The notes: generated by a model not told the origin, from the letters alone. A stretch of 61,224 bases of DNA from CBDFMR01 sp965249765 (GCA_965249765.1 CBDFMR010000002.1:1-61224); one strand, 5' to 3'. Positions 26,542-36,049 are shown, counted from the first letter of the stretch. Numbers and translations: made by a program.

Positions 26542-26961
26542 TTGACCATGATAGCCATAGGATCCTGTATAGGATCACGAATATTTGTGACTCCGGCTTC
26601 CATCGCGAAGGTCCTCCCTCATCAAGGTCTTATCATCCTGGCTTGGATAATCGGTGGCTTGGTTTCGTTTCTGGGGACGCTGGTTTTTTCTGAGTTGAGT
26701 GCTGCTATGCCTAAGGCTGGAGGTGTCTATGTTTACCTAAAGAATGCTTATGGTGACATGACGGGATTTCTCTATGGATGGGTAATCCTCTTTATTATTA
26801 ATACTGGAGCCATTGCAGCATTGACCATGGCCTTGGCAGACTATATGACTTATTATTGATTTTAATCCTATTGGCAAGATCCTCTTTGCTGTGTCTATAG
26901 TAGTAATTCTTACTTTGATCAATGTCTTAGGCTTCCTTTACTATGTCCAATACATTAAATG
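26542..26961 (+). pseudogene. Remnant of an APC-family amino-acid permease (N-terminal part only)
   Basis: The ORF from 26542 to 26859 encodes three membrane helices typical of APC permeases (IGSCIGSRIFVTPASIA, then FSELSAAMPKAGGVYVYLKN). It stops early, and after a frameshift the reading DFNPIGKILFAVSIVVILTL continues with another APC-like helix up to about 26961, where it ends in a stop. Only about a quarter of a normal permease of roughly 450 residues is left and no intact start fits. The gene is dead. The Arg in GSRIF replaces the usual Gly of the substrate loop GSGIF, a further sign of decay. Confidence 0.85.
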
Positions 26962-27127
26962 ACATGAATTACTGTTTTTGATTAAAAAATTTACCTGAAG
27001 TATTTTGTTGGCTTTCCTAATTATTAACGAAGAAAATAGAAAAAGTTACTTTTTCATTAACTTGCATTAACACCGCAAAGATACCATTAAGTAGGCGTAT
27101 TGCTTCTTATCTATATATAATATTAGA

Positions 27128-30100
27128 ATGAGAATAACTGATCAAGCTGGGACCATTATCGTCAACCAATTGTCAATATTGAAGGAATCAGATGATGATA
27201 GAAAAGTAAAAATCAGAAAACTTTTCATTCTCCTTGAGATGATTTTTGAGGAACTTACATCTGGATCTACTCTCGAGTTTCCTACACTCTTTTCAAGAAT
27301 AGTTTTCGTATTCCATCAGCAAGATTTACCACGATCTCTTAAAAGTGCTGTGCATGACTTTAGAATGAATGCACCACGATCTGGTGAGGACTACTATTTC
27401 GGTTTAGGCTGTTACAGCATTGCTAATCTATGCATGGAGTTTTCTGACATTACCGTTACTACATTAGACAGATGGACTGAAAGCTTTAAGCCAAGAGTGG
27501 TCAAAAGATCGCCCAATGAAGAATACATTGGTAATATCAAAGGAATGGTAGTAGAAAGGGACGATAATGGTAAATTTCTCTTTATAGTAGAGAAGGACCC
27601 TGAGGCCAGTTTTGTACTGGACCTATCTACACCTCTTAAAGATGGAACGCTAGATGACAGCCTTGTAAAGTACGAGACCCATCTAGGTTTACCAGTCTCT
27701 TTAATGTTGATCGATGTCGTATTGAAGGATGCAACACTCTCTCCTAAGGCCTATGTTTTGCAACCAGATTATTTAGTAGATGTCACAGCCATAGCTGAGA
27801 GATTTAAACCTGAAGGAATATTCTCTCAAGGACATATCTTGTCCAGGTTTCTACCTAAAATATCGACTAAATACCTCATCATAGGAAATATTGCCAATAC
27901 CATTCTTGATGACCTCATCCTAGATGATAGCATTGCTTTAAATGAAATTCTTAAGAATGCCTTTCAGAACTATCCGTTGGCATTGGCCATCCTTAGTGAT
28001 GAGGAGACTGCGGACATTTTTGCAATAATAAAAAAGCACTATTATAATCTTCAGCGATTTGTAAAACATGGCTTGAAAGAATTATCTATCAATCCAAAGA
28101 ATGTATTTTTGGAATCGGCATTTTATTCTCCCGACTACGGGTTACAAGGCCGATTAGATTTACTTCACATCGACGATAGCGAGAATACAGCCGATATCAT
28201 TGAATTGAAAAGTGGCAAACCCTTTAGACCTAATGCATATGGGATTTCAATAAGTCACTATGTCCAGACCTTGCTTTATGATCTTATCGTAAAATCAGCG
28301 TACGGTAAATCCTTTAGGCCAGCTAACTATATTTTATATTCTATCCTTCCTGAGAAATCAGTAAAGTTTGCCCCCGCAATCCAGGCTCAGCAATATCAAG
28401 CCATCTACGTTAGAAACAAGATGATCATCTACGAGTGGATGCTGAGTAAAGATGACAATGAAGGTGGAATAGATATGATGAGTTGGTTAGATGAGCGCAA
28501 TTTTCCTGACTTGTCAGGTTTTATTCGTCGTGATTTATTGCTCTTTAGAGAGACTTACACGAGTCTTGATAACTTGGAGCAATTGTATTTTAAATCTCTT
28601 GCCTCTTTTATATCTAAGGAGCATAAAATGTCTAAGTTGGGATCTCATGGGATTTCTACATCCAATGGACATGCGGCACTTTGGCTTGAGGGGAGTGGGG
28701 AGAAAGAAGAAAGATTCTCAATAGTATCTCATTTGAGAATTGATAAACTTGGTTTAGATAATGACCCTTCGTTGATTTCCTTACTGAAGACTGATAAGAC
28801 TAGTGAGTTAAATAATTTTAGGAGAGGAGACATTATGGTTTTCTATCCGTTGAAAGAATCACCCGTATTTCGTGATCAGGTGTTTAAAGCATCGTTGATA
28901 GATCAATCCAAGGATCAGTTGACCATTAGGCTGAGAGGAAAGAAGTATAGAGAGGACTTCTTTTCCAAACATGATTTTTGGTGTCTGGAGCCAGATCTTT
29001 TTGATAGTTCATTCAGGCATGGTTATCAGAGCATATTTACATGGGCAGGGGCTTCACAATCTTGTAGAGACCTGATTCTGACGAGGAAAGCCCCAGCGGA
29101 GTATGCTGTAGGTGATAACCAGTACGCAGGCCTCACATCCGAGCAAGAAAGATTGCTCAATGAGATGATCAGTTGTCAGGACTATTATCTACTATGGGGT
29201 CCACCAGGTACCGGAAAGACGAGTATCATGATGAAACATTATGTGCAACATGTACATGAGAATAGCAACGAAAACATACTGGTTCTAGCCTATACCAATA
29301 AGGCTGTGGATGAAATATGTCAGGCAATAGAAAGTATCGATGACACTTATCGAGATAGATACGTCCGTATCGGTTCAAGGTACAGTGTAGATTCGAGGTA
29401 TGTCGATAATCTACTTCAGAATAGAGTATCAGAAATGTCACGTAGAAGTGAAATTGTGAAAATGCTAGGACAATGTCGAATTGTCATTTCTACAATTGCA
29501 TCAGTCCAAGGAAGATCGGAGTTGTTTGATTTAAAAAGCTTTGATTCAATAGTTGTGGATGAAGCTTCACAGATACTGGAACACTCTATCATAGGGTTGC
29601 TAAGTCGGGTACCCAAATGGATTTTGATCGGTGACCATCGTCAACTCCCAGCTGTGGTACAACAATCACATGCATCATCAGAAGTTACCAATGAAGAATT
29701 GGTGGCCTTGGGTCTAGATGACAGACGCAATTCATTGTTTGAAAGAATGTACCTAAGGTGCGAAGATAATGAATGGACATGGGCACATGGAAATCTCAGT
29801 CAGCAGGGTCGTATGCATGTGGACCTCATGGATTTTGTGAGTAACAGATTCTATAGAAATGGCCTTAATGTTTTAGAAGGAATTGATAGACTGACTTCAC
29901 CACTCCACATGGATTCCAGTCACGTACTGGATCGGAGTAGAATGATCTTTATTTCTACTAAAGCGGAAGAAGACCTTAACTGGAAGAGAAATAGATTTGA
30001 GGCAGAAAAAGTAATTGAAGTCTTGAGACATTTCAAGGCTCATAGATCTACAGAAACTGAGATCGGTGTGATCACACCATTTCGGAGTCAGATAGCTTTG

Positions 30101-30400
30101 ATTAAATCAAAGTTGCAGGATCAGGGCAATGACGATGATTCTATCACAGTGGACACTGTTGAGCGATACCAGGGTGGTGCTCGAGATATCATAATTATAT
30201 CCTTATGTACCAATCGGATTTCACAACTAAGAGCTATCAGTTCGATATCGACAGATGGAATTGATCGCAAGCTAAATGTTGCATTGACCAGAGCACGTGA
30301 GCAGATTGTCATTATAGGCAACGAAGAAATTCTCCGTAAGAGCGATATATATGCCTCATTGATAGACTATTGTCGATCAATTGAGAAGAAGTCGGAATAG
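27128..30400 (+). CDS. Dna2-like nuclease-helicase (PD-(D/E)xK nuclease plus SF1B helicase)
   Basis: 1090 residues. The N-terminal half holds a RecB/Cas4-type nuclease core: GLQGRLDLLHI (Asp) and DIIELKSGKP (ExK) around residues 340-367. The C-terminal half is a UPF1/Dna2-type helicase: Walker A GPPGTGKT at 691-698, DEAS at about 811-814, GDHRQLPAVVQQ, the motif V block VDTVERYQGGARDIIIISL, and motif VI LNVALTRAREQ. The same arrangement occurs in eukaryotic Dna2, which cuts and unwinds 5' flaps. A role in replication or repair is likely; a defence role is possible, since such proteins also occur in defence islands, but no partner gene lies beside it. Convergent with queE, nine bases apart. 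Confidence 0.88.
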   Translation: MRITDQAGTIIVNQLSILKESDDDRKVKIRKLFILLEMIFEELTSGSTLEFPTLFSRIVFVFHQQDLPRSLKSAVHDFRMNAPRSGEDYYFGLGCYSIANLCMEFSDITVTTLDRWTESFKPRVVKRSPNEEYIGNIKGMVVERDDNGKFLFIVEKDPEASFVLDLSTPLKDGTLDDSLVKYETHLGLPVSLMLIDVVLKDATLSPKAYVLQPDYLVDVTAIAERFKPEGIFSQGHILSRFLPKISTKYLIIGNIANTILDDLILDDSIALNEILKNAFQNYPLALAILSDEETADIFAIIKKHYYNLQRFVKHGLKELSINPKNVFLESAFYSPDYGLQGRLDLLHIDDSENTADIIELKSGKPFRPNAYGISISHYVQTLLYDLIVKSAYGKSFRPANYILYSILPEKSVKFAPAIQAQQYQAIYVRNKMIIYEWMLSKDDNEGGIDMMSWLDERNFPDLSGFIRRDLLLFRETYTSLDNLEQLYFKSLASFISKEHKMSKLGSHGISTSNGHAALWLEGSGEKEERFSIVSHLRIDKLGLDNDPSLISLLKTDKTSELNNFRRGDIMVFYPLKESPVFRDQVFKASLIDQSKDQLTIRLRGKKYREDFFSKHDFWCLEPDLFDSSFRHGYQSIFTWAGASQSCRDLILTRKAPAEYAVGDNQYAGLTSEQERLLNEMISCQDYYLLWGPPGTGKTSIMMKHYVQHVHENSNENILVLAYTNKAVDEICQAIESIDDTYRDRYVRIGSRYSVDSRYVDNLLQNRVSEMSRRSEIVKMLGQCRIVISTIASVQGRSELFDLKSFDSIVVDEASQILEHSIIGLLSRVPKWILIGDHRQLPAVVQQSHASSEVTNEELVALGLDDRRNSLFERMYLRCEDNEWTWAHGNLSQQGRMHVDLMDFVSNRFYRNGLNVLEGIDRLTSPLHMDSSHVLDRSRMIFISTKAEEDLNWKRNRFEAEKVIEVLRHFKAHRSTETEIGVITPFRSQIALIKSKLQDQGNDDDSITVDTVERYQGGARDIIIISLCTNRISQLRAISSISTDGIDRKLNVALTRAREQIVIIGNEEILRKSDIYASLIDYCRSIEKKSE

Positions 30401-30409
30401 TAGTATTCT

Positions 30410-31042
30410 TTACTTTATCCCAAGGATTTTATGTGTTTGCACACTTAATTTCCATTGTGGATGTTGCTGACAATATCTGATGGATTGTTGGGTATTGTTT
30501 TCAATGGCAAGGCTGTCCATGGGCTGTAGGTAAAAATGAGCAAAGTCGAGATCTTTGAAGTCACCTGGTTCAATGCCGGATTGAGGATAGACAATTTTTA
30601 TTTCGTCACCTGACCTGATCAATAGATCAGTGTTTGCTTTAGGACTGACACATATCCAATCGATCTTAGATGCCAGATCGACCGTTCCATTGGTTTCTAT
30701 AGCTATCTCTATATTCTTGTCATGAAGGACTTCTATAAGATGAGAGTTGATTTGCAATCCAGGTTCTCCACCAGTGCACACGATGAATGGCGAATCATCA
30801 TCATTGTATTCTTTCCAGATATTCAGGATAGTATTACAGAGATCCTCAGCATTGTATTTGCCTCCATTTTCTCCGTTCATTCCGTGAAAATCTGTATCGC
30901 AAAATTTGCATATTGCGTTCTCACGATCTTTCTCGAGACCTGACCACAAGTTGCATCCCGATAATCTTACAAACACAGCCGGTCTACCAGTATGATAGCC
31001 CTCCCCCTGTAGGGTATAGTATATCTCCTTGACTTTATACAT
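30410..31042 (-). CDS. queE: 7-carboxy-7-deazaguanine synthase (QueE), radical SAM
   Basis: 210 residues. The cluster-binding cysteines are Cys30, Cys45 and Cys48 (LSGCNLW ... ICKFCDTDFHG), a CX14CX2C spacing known from one QueE subtype instead of CX3CX2C. The start MYKVKEIYYTLQGEGYHTGR and the CTGGEPGLQ motif near residue 88 are diagnostic. It converts 6-carboxy-tetrahydropterin to 7-carboxy-7-deazaguanine on the way to queuosine. No other queuosine gene is in the window. It overlaps the upstream ridA gene by eight bases, so the two are co-transcribed. Confidence 0.93.
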   Translation of the reverse strand: MYKVKEIYYTLQGEGYHTGRPAVFVRLSGCNLWSGLEKDRENAICKFCDTDFHGMNGENGGKYNAEDLCNTILNIWKEYNDDDSPFIVCTGGEPGLQINSHLIEVLHDKNIEIAIETNGTVDLASKIDWICVSPKANTDLLIRSGDEIKIVYPQSGIEPGDFKDLDFAHFYLQPMDSLAIENNTQQSIRYCQQHPQWKLSVQTHKILGIK

Positions 31043-31424
31043 CCAGAATGGCCGTTGCCTCTATCTCGACCAGCATGCGGTCATCTACTAGACCGGATAC
31101 TTCTACAAGGGTCATTGCGGGCTTTATTTCTTTAAAGTACTCACTATGAGCAGTTCCTACTTTTTCAAAATCTGAGATATCAATGACATATGCTCGGGTC
31201 CGAACTACATCACTCATTTTCCCTCCTAGCTGTTCTATGGCCTCTTTGATGATTTGTAAAATATGTTTTGTCTGTCCGCCGGCGTCACCTATAAAAACAA
31301 TCTGTCCATCTTGGACAGCTGTCGTACCAGAAACCTCTATGATGTTACCCTTACGTACTGCACGGCAGTATCCTACTTTGTCCTCCCATGGGGCACCTGA
31401 GGTATAATTTGTTCTTTGATTCAC
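31035..31424 (-). CDS. RidA/YjgF family protein (imine deaminase)
   Basis: 129 residues from a GTG start. Family blocks: IIEVSGTTAVQDGQIVFIGD in the N-terminal half, VVRTRAYVIDISDFEKV in the middle, and PAMTLVEVSGLVDDRMLVEI at the C-terminus. RidA trimers hydrolyse reactive enamine/imine intermediates made by PLP enzymes. This sequence belongs to a RidA-like subgroup; the exact substrate cannot be told. A TATCTTTG box lies 27 bases upstream (31451-31458). The overlap with queE puts the two in one transcript. Confidence 0.9.
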   Translation of the reverse strand: MNQRTNYTSGAPWEDKVGYCRAVRKGNIIEVSGTTAVQDGQIVFIGDAGGQTKHILQIIKEAIEQLGGKMSDVVRTRAYVIDISDFEKVGTAHSEYFKEIKPAMTLVEVSGLVDDRMLVEIEATAILDV

Positions 31425-31450
31425 GGCATATTATAGTTTGGACACAGAGA

Positions 31451-31458
31451 CAAAGATA
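31451..31458 (-). promoter_or_regulatory. Possible -7 box for ridA-queE
   Basis: TATCTTTG on the minus strand fits TAnnTTTG, 27 bases before the ridA GTG. No -33 element could be assigned with confidence. Confidence 0.3.
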
Positions 31459-31474
31459 TCTACCCTAGAGAATA

Positions 31475-32035
31475 TTACTTATTTAAGAGCTGGTCAAGAA
31501 GGGCATTTAATACACCATAAGTATTAAAATCACCCTGCATTTCTTCTGATGGGAACACCCATTTGTTGACCCCATATTCGTCGATGACAAATATCCGTGG
31601 GTAGCCTAGGTCTCCTCCATAGGGCCCATCAGCTAGGGGTTTACTATTAGGAATTACTGGAAATGTTATTGGATACATTTGCGTAAACTCTTTTATCTTT
31701 TCTCTTGGTTCATCTGCAAATGAGATTAAATGAAATTTACCATTATACTTTTCTTGCAATAGGTTGAGGGCATCCATCTGGGTGATACATTTGCCACACT
31801 CCTTATTCCAGAACCACAATACAAGAGGTTTGCCTTTATACGACATCAAGTTGTGCTCGTTATAGTCCAGGTCATTGGCGATAATAGGAATCATCGGGAA
31901 ACCTTCGTATGACATTATGAGGTCTTTGACGGTGGGGGTTCTCTTCTCCAATTCCACCAGAAAATAATCCTGAGAATGAATAGAAAAAGTTACGAATGTC
32001 AATAAAAGGATAATAATGAATCTCATATCTAGCAT
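31475..32035 (-). CDS. TlpA-like thioredoxin-fold protein, exported
   Basis: 186 residues with an N-terminal signal peptide (FIIILLLTFVTFSIHSQ). The redox motif is Cys80-Gly-Lys-Cys83 in LVLWFWNKECGKC, preceded by KGKPLVLWFW as in TlpA/ResA proteins. It likely reduces or exchanges disulfides in the periplasm. The ATG at 32026, three codons downstream, is at least as good a start as the one at 32035, since MRFIIILLL makes a better signal peptide. The gene follows gmhB by five bases and so belongs to the end of the heptose operon transcript, without a clear functional link. Confidence 0.85.
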   Translation of the reverse strand: MLDMRFIIILLLTFVTFSIHSQDYFLVELEKRTPTVKDLIMSYEGFPMIPIIANDLDYNEHNLMSYKGKPLVLWFWNKECGKCITQMDALNLLQEKYNGKFHLISFADEPREKIKEFTQMYPITFPVIPNSKPLADGPYGGDLGYPRIFVIDEYGVNKWVFPSEEMQGDFNTYGVLNALLDQLLNK

Positions 32036-32040
32036 TAATT

Positions 32041-32607
32041 TTAATCTAATAATCGAGCAAAGTCCATAAGCCCATCAACTTTGAAATCATATTGCACGGA
32101 GAGGGAAGCCTTAGGTGAGGATTCTATCCAGACCGTTGTCATTCCCAGGTGCTTCCCAAATAGTATGTCGCTTTCTGCATCACCTATCATCACACTCATT
32201 TTAAAGTTGATGTCATTGAATTCATCTTTTGCCTGCAGTGCCATTCCTGGATTGGGTTTTCTACAAGGAGGGTCACTTATTGCAAGATCAGGGCAATAAT
32301 AGACCTCATCTATCCATCCGCCGGCATTTTGAATCTCTGACGTCATTTGATCGTGTATGTCCGATAAATCTTCGTGTGTCATGATTTCTTTTCCTATACC
32401 TTGTTGATTGGTGATGACAATGATATACTTGAATATTGATGACAGTGAAGATATAGCTTCCAATGATCCAGGTAAAAACTCAAACTGAGCTGGTCGTCTT
32501 ACATAATCTCCGACAAGTCTCCTATTGATGGTGCCATCCCTATCTAGAAACAACGTCCAGTCACCTTCCGCTTTTATCCTTTGTAAAATCTGTGTTTGCT
32601 CTTCCAT
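32041..32607 (-). CDS. gmhB: D-glycero-D-manno-heptose 1,7-bisphosphate 7-phosphatase (GmhB-like HAD phosphatase)
   Basis: 188 residues. HAD motifs: LFLDRDGTINRR with nucleophile Asp22 and Asp24, IIVITNQQGIGKE with the motif II Thr, and MIGDAESDILFG. The GmhB-specific segment YYCPDLAISDPPCRKPNPGM keeps two Cys of the zinc loop but has fewer Cys/His than the classic form. It removes the 7-phosphate from heptose bisphosphate. It lies in a row with gmhA, hddA and hddC, which defines the pathway, and overlaps the hddC gene by 47 bases. Confidence 0.9.
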   Translation of the reverse strand: MEEQTQILQRIKAEGDWTLFLDRDGTINRRLVGDYVRRPAQFEFLPGSLEAISSLSSIFKYIIVITNQQGIGKEIMTHEDLSDIHDQMTSEIQNAGGWIDEVYYCPDLAISDPPCRKPNPGMALQAKDEFNDINFKMSVMIGDAESDILFGKHLGMTTVWIESSPKASLSVQYDFKVDGLMDFARLLD

Positions 32608-33268
32608 AATCCTCTGGTATACCTATGTCTATAAAGTATGCATCTGAGACAAAACCATAAAAACGTAAATCATCCGTATATATTTCTAAAAAGTCTTTCT
32701 CGAAAGAAGATTTCCCTTCGACCAAGGTGTCTTTGCCGGTATTTCGTCTGAGAAGATAAACACCAGAATTGATCAATCCGTTTGCACAAAACGATTTTTC
32801 TTTAAATCCTTTAATCTTCTCTTTCTGCACATCTACTCGTCCATATCTATCGAAATTGGTCTTTTTCTTGAGAATGATAGAGAGGTCAGCCTTCTTTTGT
32901 TTATGAAAGGAATAAAACGCATCCAGATCTTCTGTGATGATACTGTCACCATTGCAAATGAGAATATCATCGGACTTACACATATCAAGTGCATGATGAA
33001 TGGCTCCACCTGTACCTAGTGGGCTCTCTTCGATGGAGTATGCAACATCCATATCAAGATATTTATGACCAAAATGGTCAATGACCAAGTCTCTCTTGTA
33101 TCCTACAGCTAATATTACTTTACAGATTCCATACCTGTTGAGATGGTCCATGATGTACTCAAGGAACGGTCTTCCAGCAACCAGTGCCATGGGCTTGGGG
33201 ATGTCTTGAACTACGCTTTTTAGTCTTGATCCCTGTCCTCCTACTAGTAATATGGCTTCTCGTGACAT
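32561..33268 (-). CDS. hddC: Sugar nucleotidyltransferase, probable D-glycero-D-manno-heptose 1-phosphate guanylyltransferase (HddC)
   Basis: 235 residues. The start EAILLVGGQGSRLKSVVQDI with PKPMALVAGRPFLEYIM is the nucleotide-binding signature, and ILICNGDSIIT is the metal-binding block of the rmlA/GMP-transferase fold. Within this cluster it is best read as HddC, which transfers GMP from GTP to heptose 1-phosphate to give GDP-D-glycero-D-manno-heptose, rather than the ADP-heptose enzyme HldE, which is not present. Four bases separate it from gmhA upstream. Its long 47-base overlap with gmhB is notable, and a later gmhB start would remove it. Confidence 0.87.
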   Translation of the reverse strand: MSREAILLVGGQGSRLKSVVQDIPKPMALVAGRPFLEYIMDHLNRYGICKVILAVGYKRDLVIDHFGHKYLDMDVAYSIEESPLGTGGAIHHALDMCKSDDILICNGDSIITEDLDAFYSFHKQKKADLSIILKKKTNFDRYGRVDVQKEKIKGFKEKSFCANGLINSGVYLLRRNTGKDTLVEGKSSFEKDFLEIYTDDLRFYGFVSDAYFIDIGIPEDYGRANTDFTKDKSGR

Positions 33269-33272
33269 TAGT

Positions 33273-33854
33273 TTAAAAAAGGGCTTCTTCTGTCAATTGA
33301 CAGATAATGTGACCTATGAGAATGTGACTTTCTTGAATTCTAGGTGTTGAATTGGAAGGAATTTTAATGAGGTGATTACACAAGCTGGCCATCTTTCCAC
33401 CACCGTCACCAGTCAGTCCTACCGTGATCATCCCCTGTATTTTTGCCTGCTCAAGTGCCCTAATAATGTTTTCTGAATTTCCTGATGTAGAAAAGGCAAA
33501 TAAGACGTCGCCCTTCACACCTTTTGCCTTAATGATTCTACTATATATCTCTGAGTAATCATAGTCATTGGCGACAGCTGTGATATATGAAGTATTGACA
33601 TGGAGTGCTTCCGCAAATAGTGGATCTCGATCTTTGTAAAACCTGCCAGACAATTCTGCCGCAAGATGCTGAGCATCTGCTGCACTTCCACCATTGCCAC
33701 AGAATAATGTTTTACCTCCATTTTTATAGCAGTCAATCGTCTCATTTACTACATCACGTACAGCGGCTATCTGTTCTTCGTCTTTAATGAGATGAAGTTT
33801 GATCTCAGCACTCTCTTTTATTATCGCTTTTATATCTAATGTATGCTTGTCCAT
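33273..33854 (-). CDS. gmhA: Sedoheptulose 7-phosphate isomerase
   Basis: 193 residues, SIS-domain isomerase. LFCGNGGSAADAQHLAAELS (about 50-69) carries the phosphate-binding loop and is diagnostic of GmhA; FAFSTSGNSENIIRAL is the second SIS motif. It turns sedoheptulose 7-phosphate into D-glycero-D-manno-heptose 7-phosphate, the first step of heptose synthesis. It overlaps the hddA gene by 19 bases, implying translational coupling. Confidence 0.95.
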   Translation of the reverse strand: MDKHTLDIKAIIKESAEIKLHLIKDEEQIAAVRDVVNETIDCYKNGGKTLFCGNGGSAADAQHLAAELSGRFYKDRDPLFAEALHVNTSYITAVANDYDYSEIYSRIIKAKGVKGDVLFAFSTSGNSENIIRALEQAKIQGMITVGLTGDGGGKMASLCNHLIKIPSNSTPRIQESHILIGHIICQLTEEALF

Positions 33855-34867
33855 GAAGTCATTCCTTGTTGGTTAAATTGATACTGGGTATGGCTGCAAC
33901 CCAGATTTTCTAGCGCTTTGATCAACTGATGACGATAACCATCCTGAGAGTAGAATATCATAAATCCACCTCCACCAGCACCTGATATTTTACCTCCGAT
34001 CGCACCATTACTCAATGCTGTATCATAAATGTTATCAAGGTAGTCATTCGTTATACCTTCTGACAGGTTTTTCTTATTCATCCAATTTTCTGCTAGAATC
34101 GTTCCCACTTTATTCAATTTATTTGTCAGGATGTATTCCTTCATCTCAAAAGCCTGTTGCTTTATTTCGTGTAATGACTGAATCGACTTTTTTACTCCTG
34201 ATGTTAGATTCTTTGTTTGAAGGTTAATCACATCAGATGAATCCCTCGTAGTTTTGGTGTGAAAAAGTAGCAGGTTATGCTCTAGTTCTCTTAATGTTTC
34301 CTCCTTGATCTTGATAGGGTTTACGATGACAACATTTTCGTTCTTAAATTCCAAAAAATTAAGTCCACCGAAAGTTGCAGCATATTGATCCTGCTTTCCA
34401 CCAGCCATCTTAAGCTCTTTTCTCTCAATGTCGTAAGCTAACCTTGCTATGTCCGATTCCCCTAATGGTAATCCAAACCACTCACGAAATGCACCTATGA
34501 CTGACACCACAAGGGTAGATGAAGTCCCTAATCCTGATCCGGTAGGTACGTCCATGTATGTAGTCATCTCAAAACTAAGTGGATGCTTGACGAATTCACG
34601 AACAACCCTATTATATACTCCCCTCTGCAGATCTAAGGTGCCAGTAATGTCCAACTCCATTGATGAGTTGACTTCAAAAATCTCGTTGCGATTGGGAGCT
34701 TTGATTACTATTTTCCCTGAGTCATTAGGTATTATGGTACAATGAGCAAAGAGACTGATAGAGCTATTGAGTACAGCTCCTCCATACTGGTCTGAGTATG
34801 GACTGACATCGGTGCCCCCACCTGCCAATCCTATCCTGAATGGTGCTTTGCTTCTAATAACTTTCAT
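33836..34867 (-). CDS. hddA: D-glycero-D-manno-heptose 7-phosphate kinase (HddA, GHMP family)
   Basis: 343 residues. APFRIGLAGGGTDVSPYSDQ at the N-terminus, the ATP loop GSGLGTSSTLVVSVIGAF, and the C-terminal GGKISGAGGGGFMIFY are the three GHMP motifs in the form found in HddA. It phosphorylates heptose 7-phosphate at C1. With gmhA, hddC and gmhB this gives the complete GDP-heptose route, used in other bacteria for S-layer glycans, capsule or LPS. A TACCTTTG box ends seven bases before the ATG, so the heptose genes probably have their own promoter here. Confidence 0.93.
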   Translation of the reverse strand: MKVIRSKAPFRIGLAGGGTDVSPYSDQYGGAVLNSSISLFAHCTIIPNDSGKIVIKAPNRNEIFEVNSSMELDITGTLDLQRGVYNRVVREFVKHPLSFEMTTYMDVPTGSGLGTSSTLVVSVIGAFREWFGLPLGESDIARLAYDIERKELKMAGGKQDQYAATFGGLNFLEFKNENVVIVNPIKIKEETLRELEHNLLLFHTKTTRDSSDVINLQTKNLTSGVKKSIQSLHEIKQQAFEMKEYILTNKLNKVGTILAENWMNKKNLSEGITNDYLDNIYDTALSNGAIGGKISGAGGGGFMIFYSQDGYRHQLIKALENLGCSHTQYQFNQQGMTSWTSIH

Positions 34868-34874
34868 AAGCAGA

Positions 34875-34882
34875 CAAAGGTA
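34875..34882 (-). promoter_or_regulatory. Possible -7 box for hddA, seven bases before the ATG
   Basis: TACCTTTG on the minus strand matches TAnnTTTG and lies at 34875-34882; the ATG is at 34865-34867. The distance would give a leaderless transcript. No -33 box is clear. Confidence 0.35.
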
Positions 34883-34903
34883 ATGCTCTTAGTAATAAAG
34901 TCT

Positions 34904-36049
34904 TTATTTGACTGATGAATGTACTTTGACAGAGTCTATCAGTTGTTCCATCATGGCATTCCAGCTGAATCTCTTTTTTTCTTCAGCGACCGATAGACTC
35001 ATCTCCTTAATATCTGTGAGAGAAAAGAATTGATTAATCTTCTGAGCTAGATCATGAGGATCTACTTTTGAGATAAATCCTGATACTCCATCACTTACTA
35101 TCTCAGGCAATCCTCCAACATCTGTGACGATCATGGGTTTGTCAAAATGATAAGCAATTTGAGTTACTCCACTTTGGGTCGCACTTTTATAGGGTTGCAC
35201 AATGACGTCAGCTGCGCAAAAGAAATTCACAACATCTTCATTGGGGATGAATTCATGAAAGAGGTGCAATCTATTTAGTATTTTATGGGTCTTGATCAGC
35301 CGATCATATTTCTCCCTGTCATCATAGAATTCACCTGCGACGATAAGATCTACATCAGGGAGATCGTCCATTACTTTTGCAAATGCTTCGATCAGCAGAC
35401 CAAGTCCTTTGTATTCTCTGATAAATCCAAAAAACAGAATGTACTTTTTCTTGGTATTCAGACCTAGTTTTTTCCTTGCCTCATTCTGAGAAATGGCCTT
35501 GCCAAAATTATCAAATATTGGATGAGGATGGTAGTTACAAGTCTTGCTTGGAAAATGTGAAGTTAGATCATCCTGTACTTTTCTGGACATGGCGATGAAA
35601 TGATCTATTGGCTTGACGAAGTACGATGTAAATATGCCATCACCAGGTCGGGACTCGTGTGGAATCAAGTTGTCAAGAATGCATGCCATTTTGGTATGAT
35701 TGTTCTTCTTTACCCGACGCGCTACTGTACCGAAAGCTGGCCCCATAAACGGCAACCAATATTTAATAATGAGAAGGTCTGGTTTTTCCCTTGCTATATA
35801 ATTACCAACGACATACCAGTTAGCAGGATTTATAGAGTTCAATTTTCTTTCTATAGTGATGTCAGGAGGTTTACCACCATCGACATATTGTGATTTTCCT
35901 GGGAAAAGCAAGGAGGGATATTGTAGGGAGAAGTTGATAATCTTTGTCTCGTGACCACAGCCATCAAATTCCTTCATCAATCGCTCATTAAAGGACGCTA
36001 GTCCACCACGATACGGATAGGCGGTACCCAGCAGGTAGACTTTCATCAA
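34904..36049 (-). CDS. Glycosyltransferase family 4 (group 1)
   Basis: 381 residues. The N-terminus has the GT-B start GTAYPYRGGLASFNERL (donor-independent loop), and the C-terminal half shows the donor site: YILFFGFIREYKGLGLLIEA, then QPYKSATQSGVTQIAYHFDK (E/S-rich nucleotide-sugar loop) and VTDVGGLPEIVSDG. A retaining transferase for a cell-surface polysaccharide or glycoprotein is likely; donor and acceptor are unknown. Overlap of four bases with the upstream GT2 gene and closeness to the heptose genes suggest that it uses or extends heptose-containing glycans. Confidence 0.88.
   Translation of the reverse strand: MMKVYLLGTAYPYRGGLASFNERLMKEFDGCGHETKIINFSLQYPSLLFPGKSQYVDGGKPPDITIERKLNSINPANWYVVGNYIAREKPDLLIIKYWLPFMGPAFGTVARRVKKNNHTKMACILDNLIPHESRPGDGIFTSYFVKPIDHFIAMSRKVQDDLTSHFPSKTCNYHPHPIFDNFGKAISQNEARKKLGLNTKKKYILFFGFIREYKGLGLLIEAFAKVMDDLPDVDLIVAGEFYDDREKYDRLIKTHKILNRLHLFHEFIPNEDVVNFFCAADVIVQPYKSATQSGVTQIAYHFDKPMIVTDVGGLPEIVSDGVSGFISKVDPHDLAQKINQFFSLTDIKEMSLSVAEEKKRFSWNAMMEQLIDSVKVHSSVK

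Noticed and set aside
27128..30400. Cas4-Cas1 or other CRISPR adaptation gene
   Set aside because: The nuclease is fused to a complete SF1B helicase and no CRISPR features lie near it.
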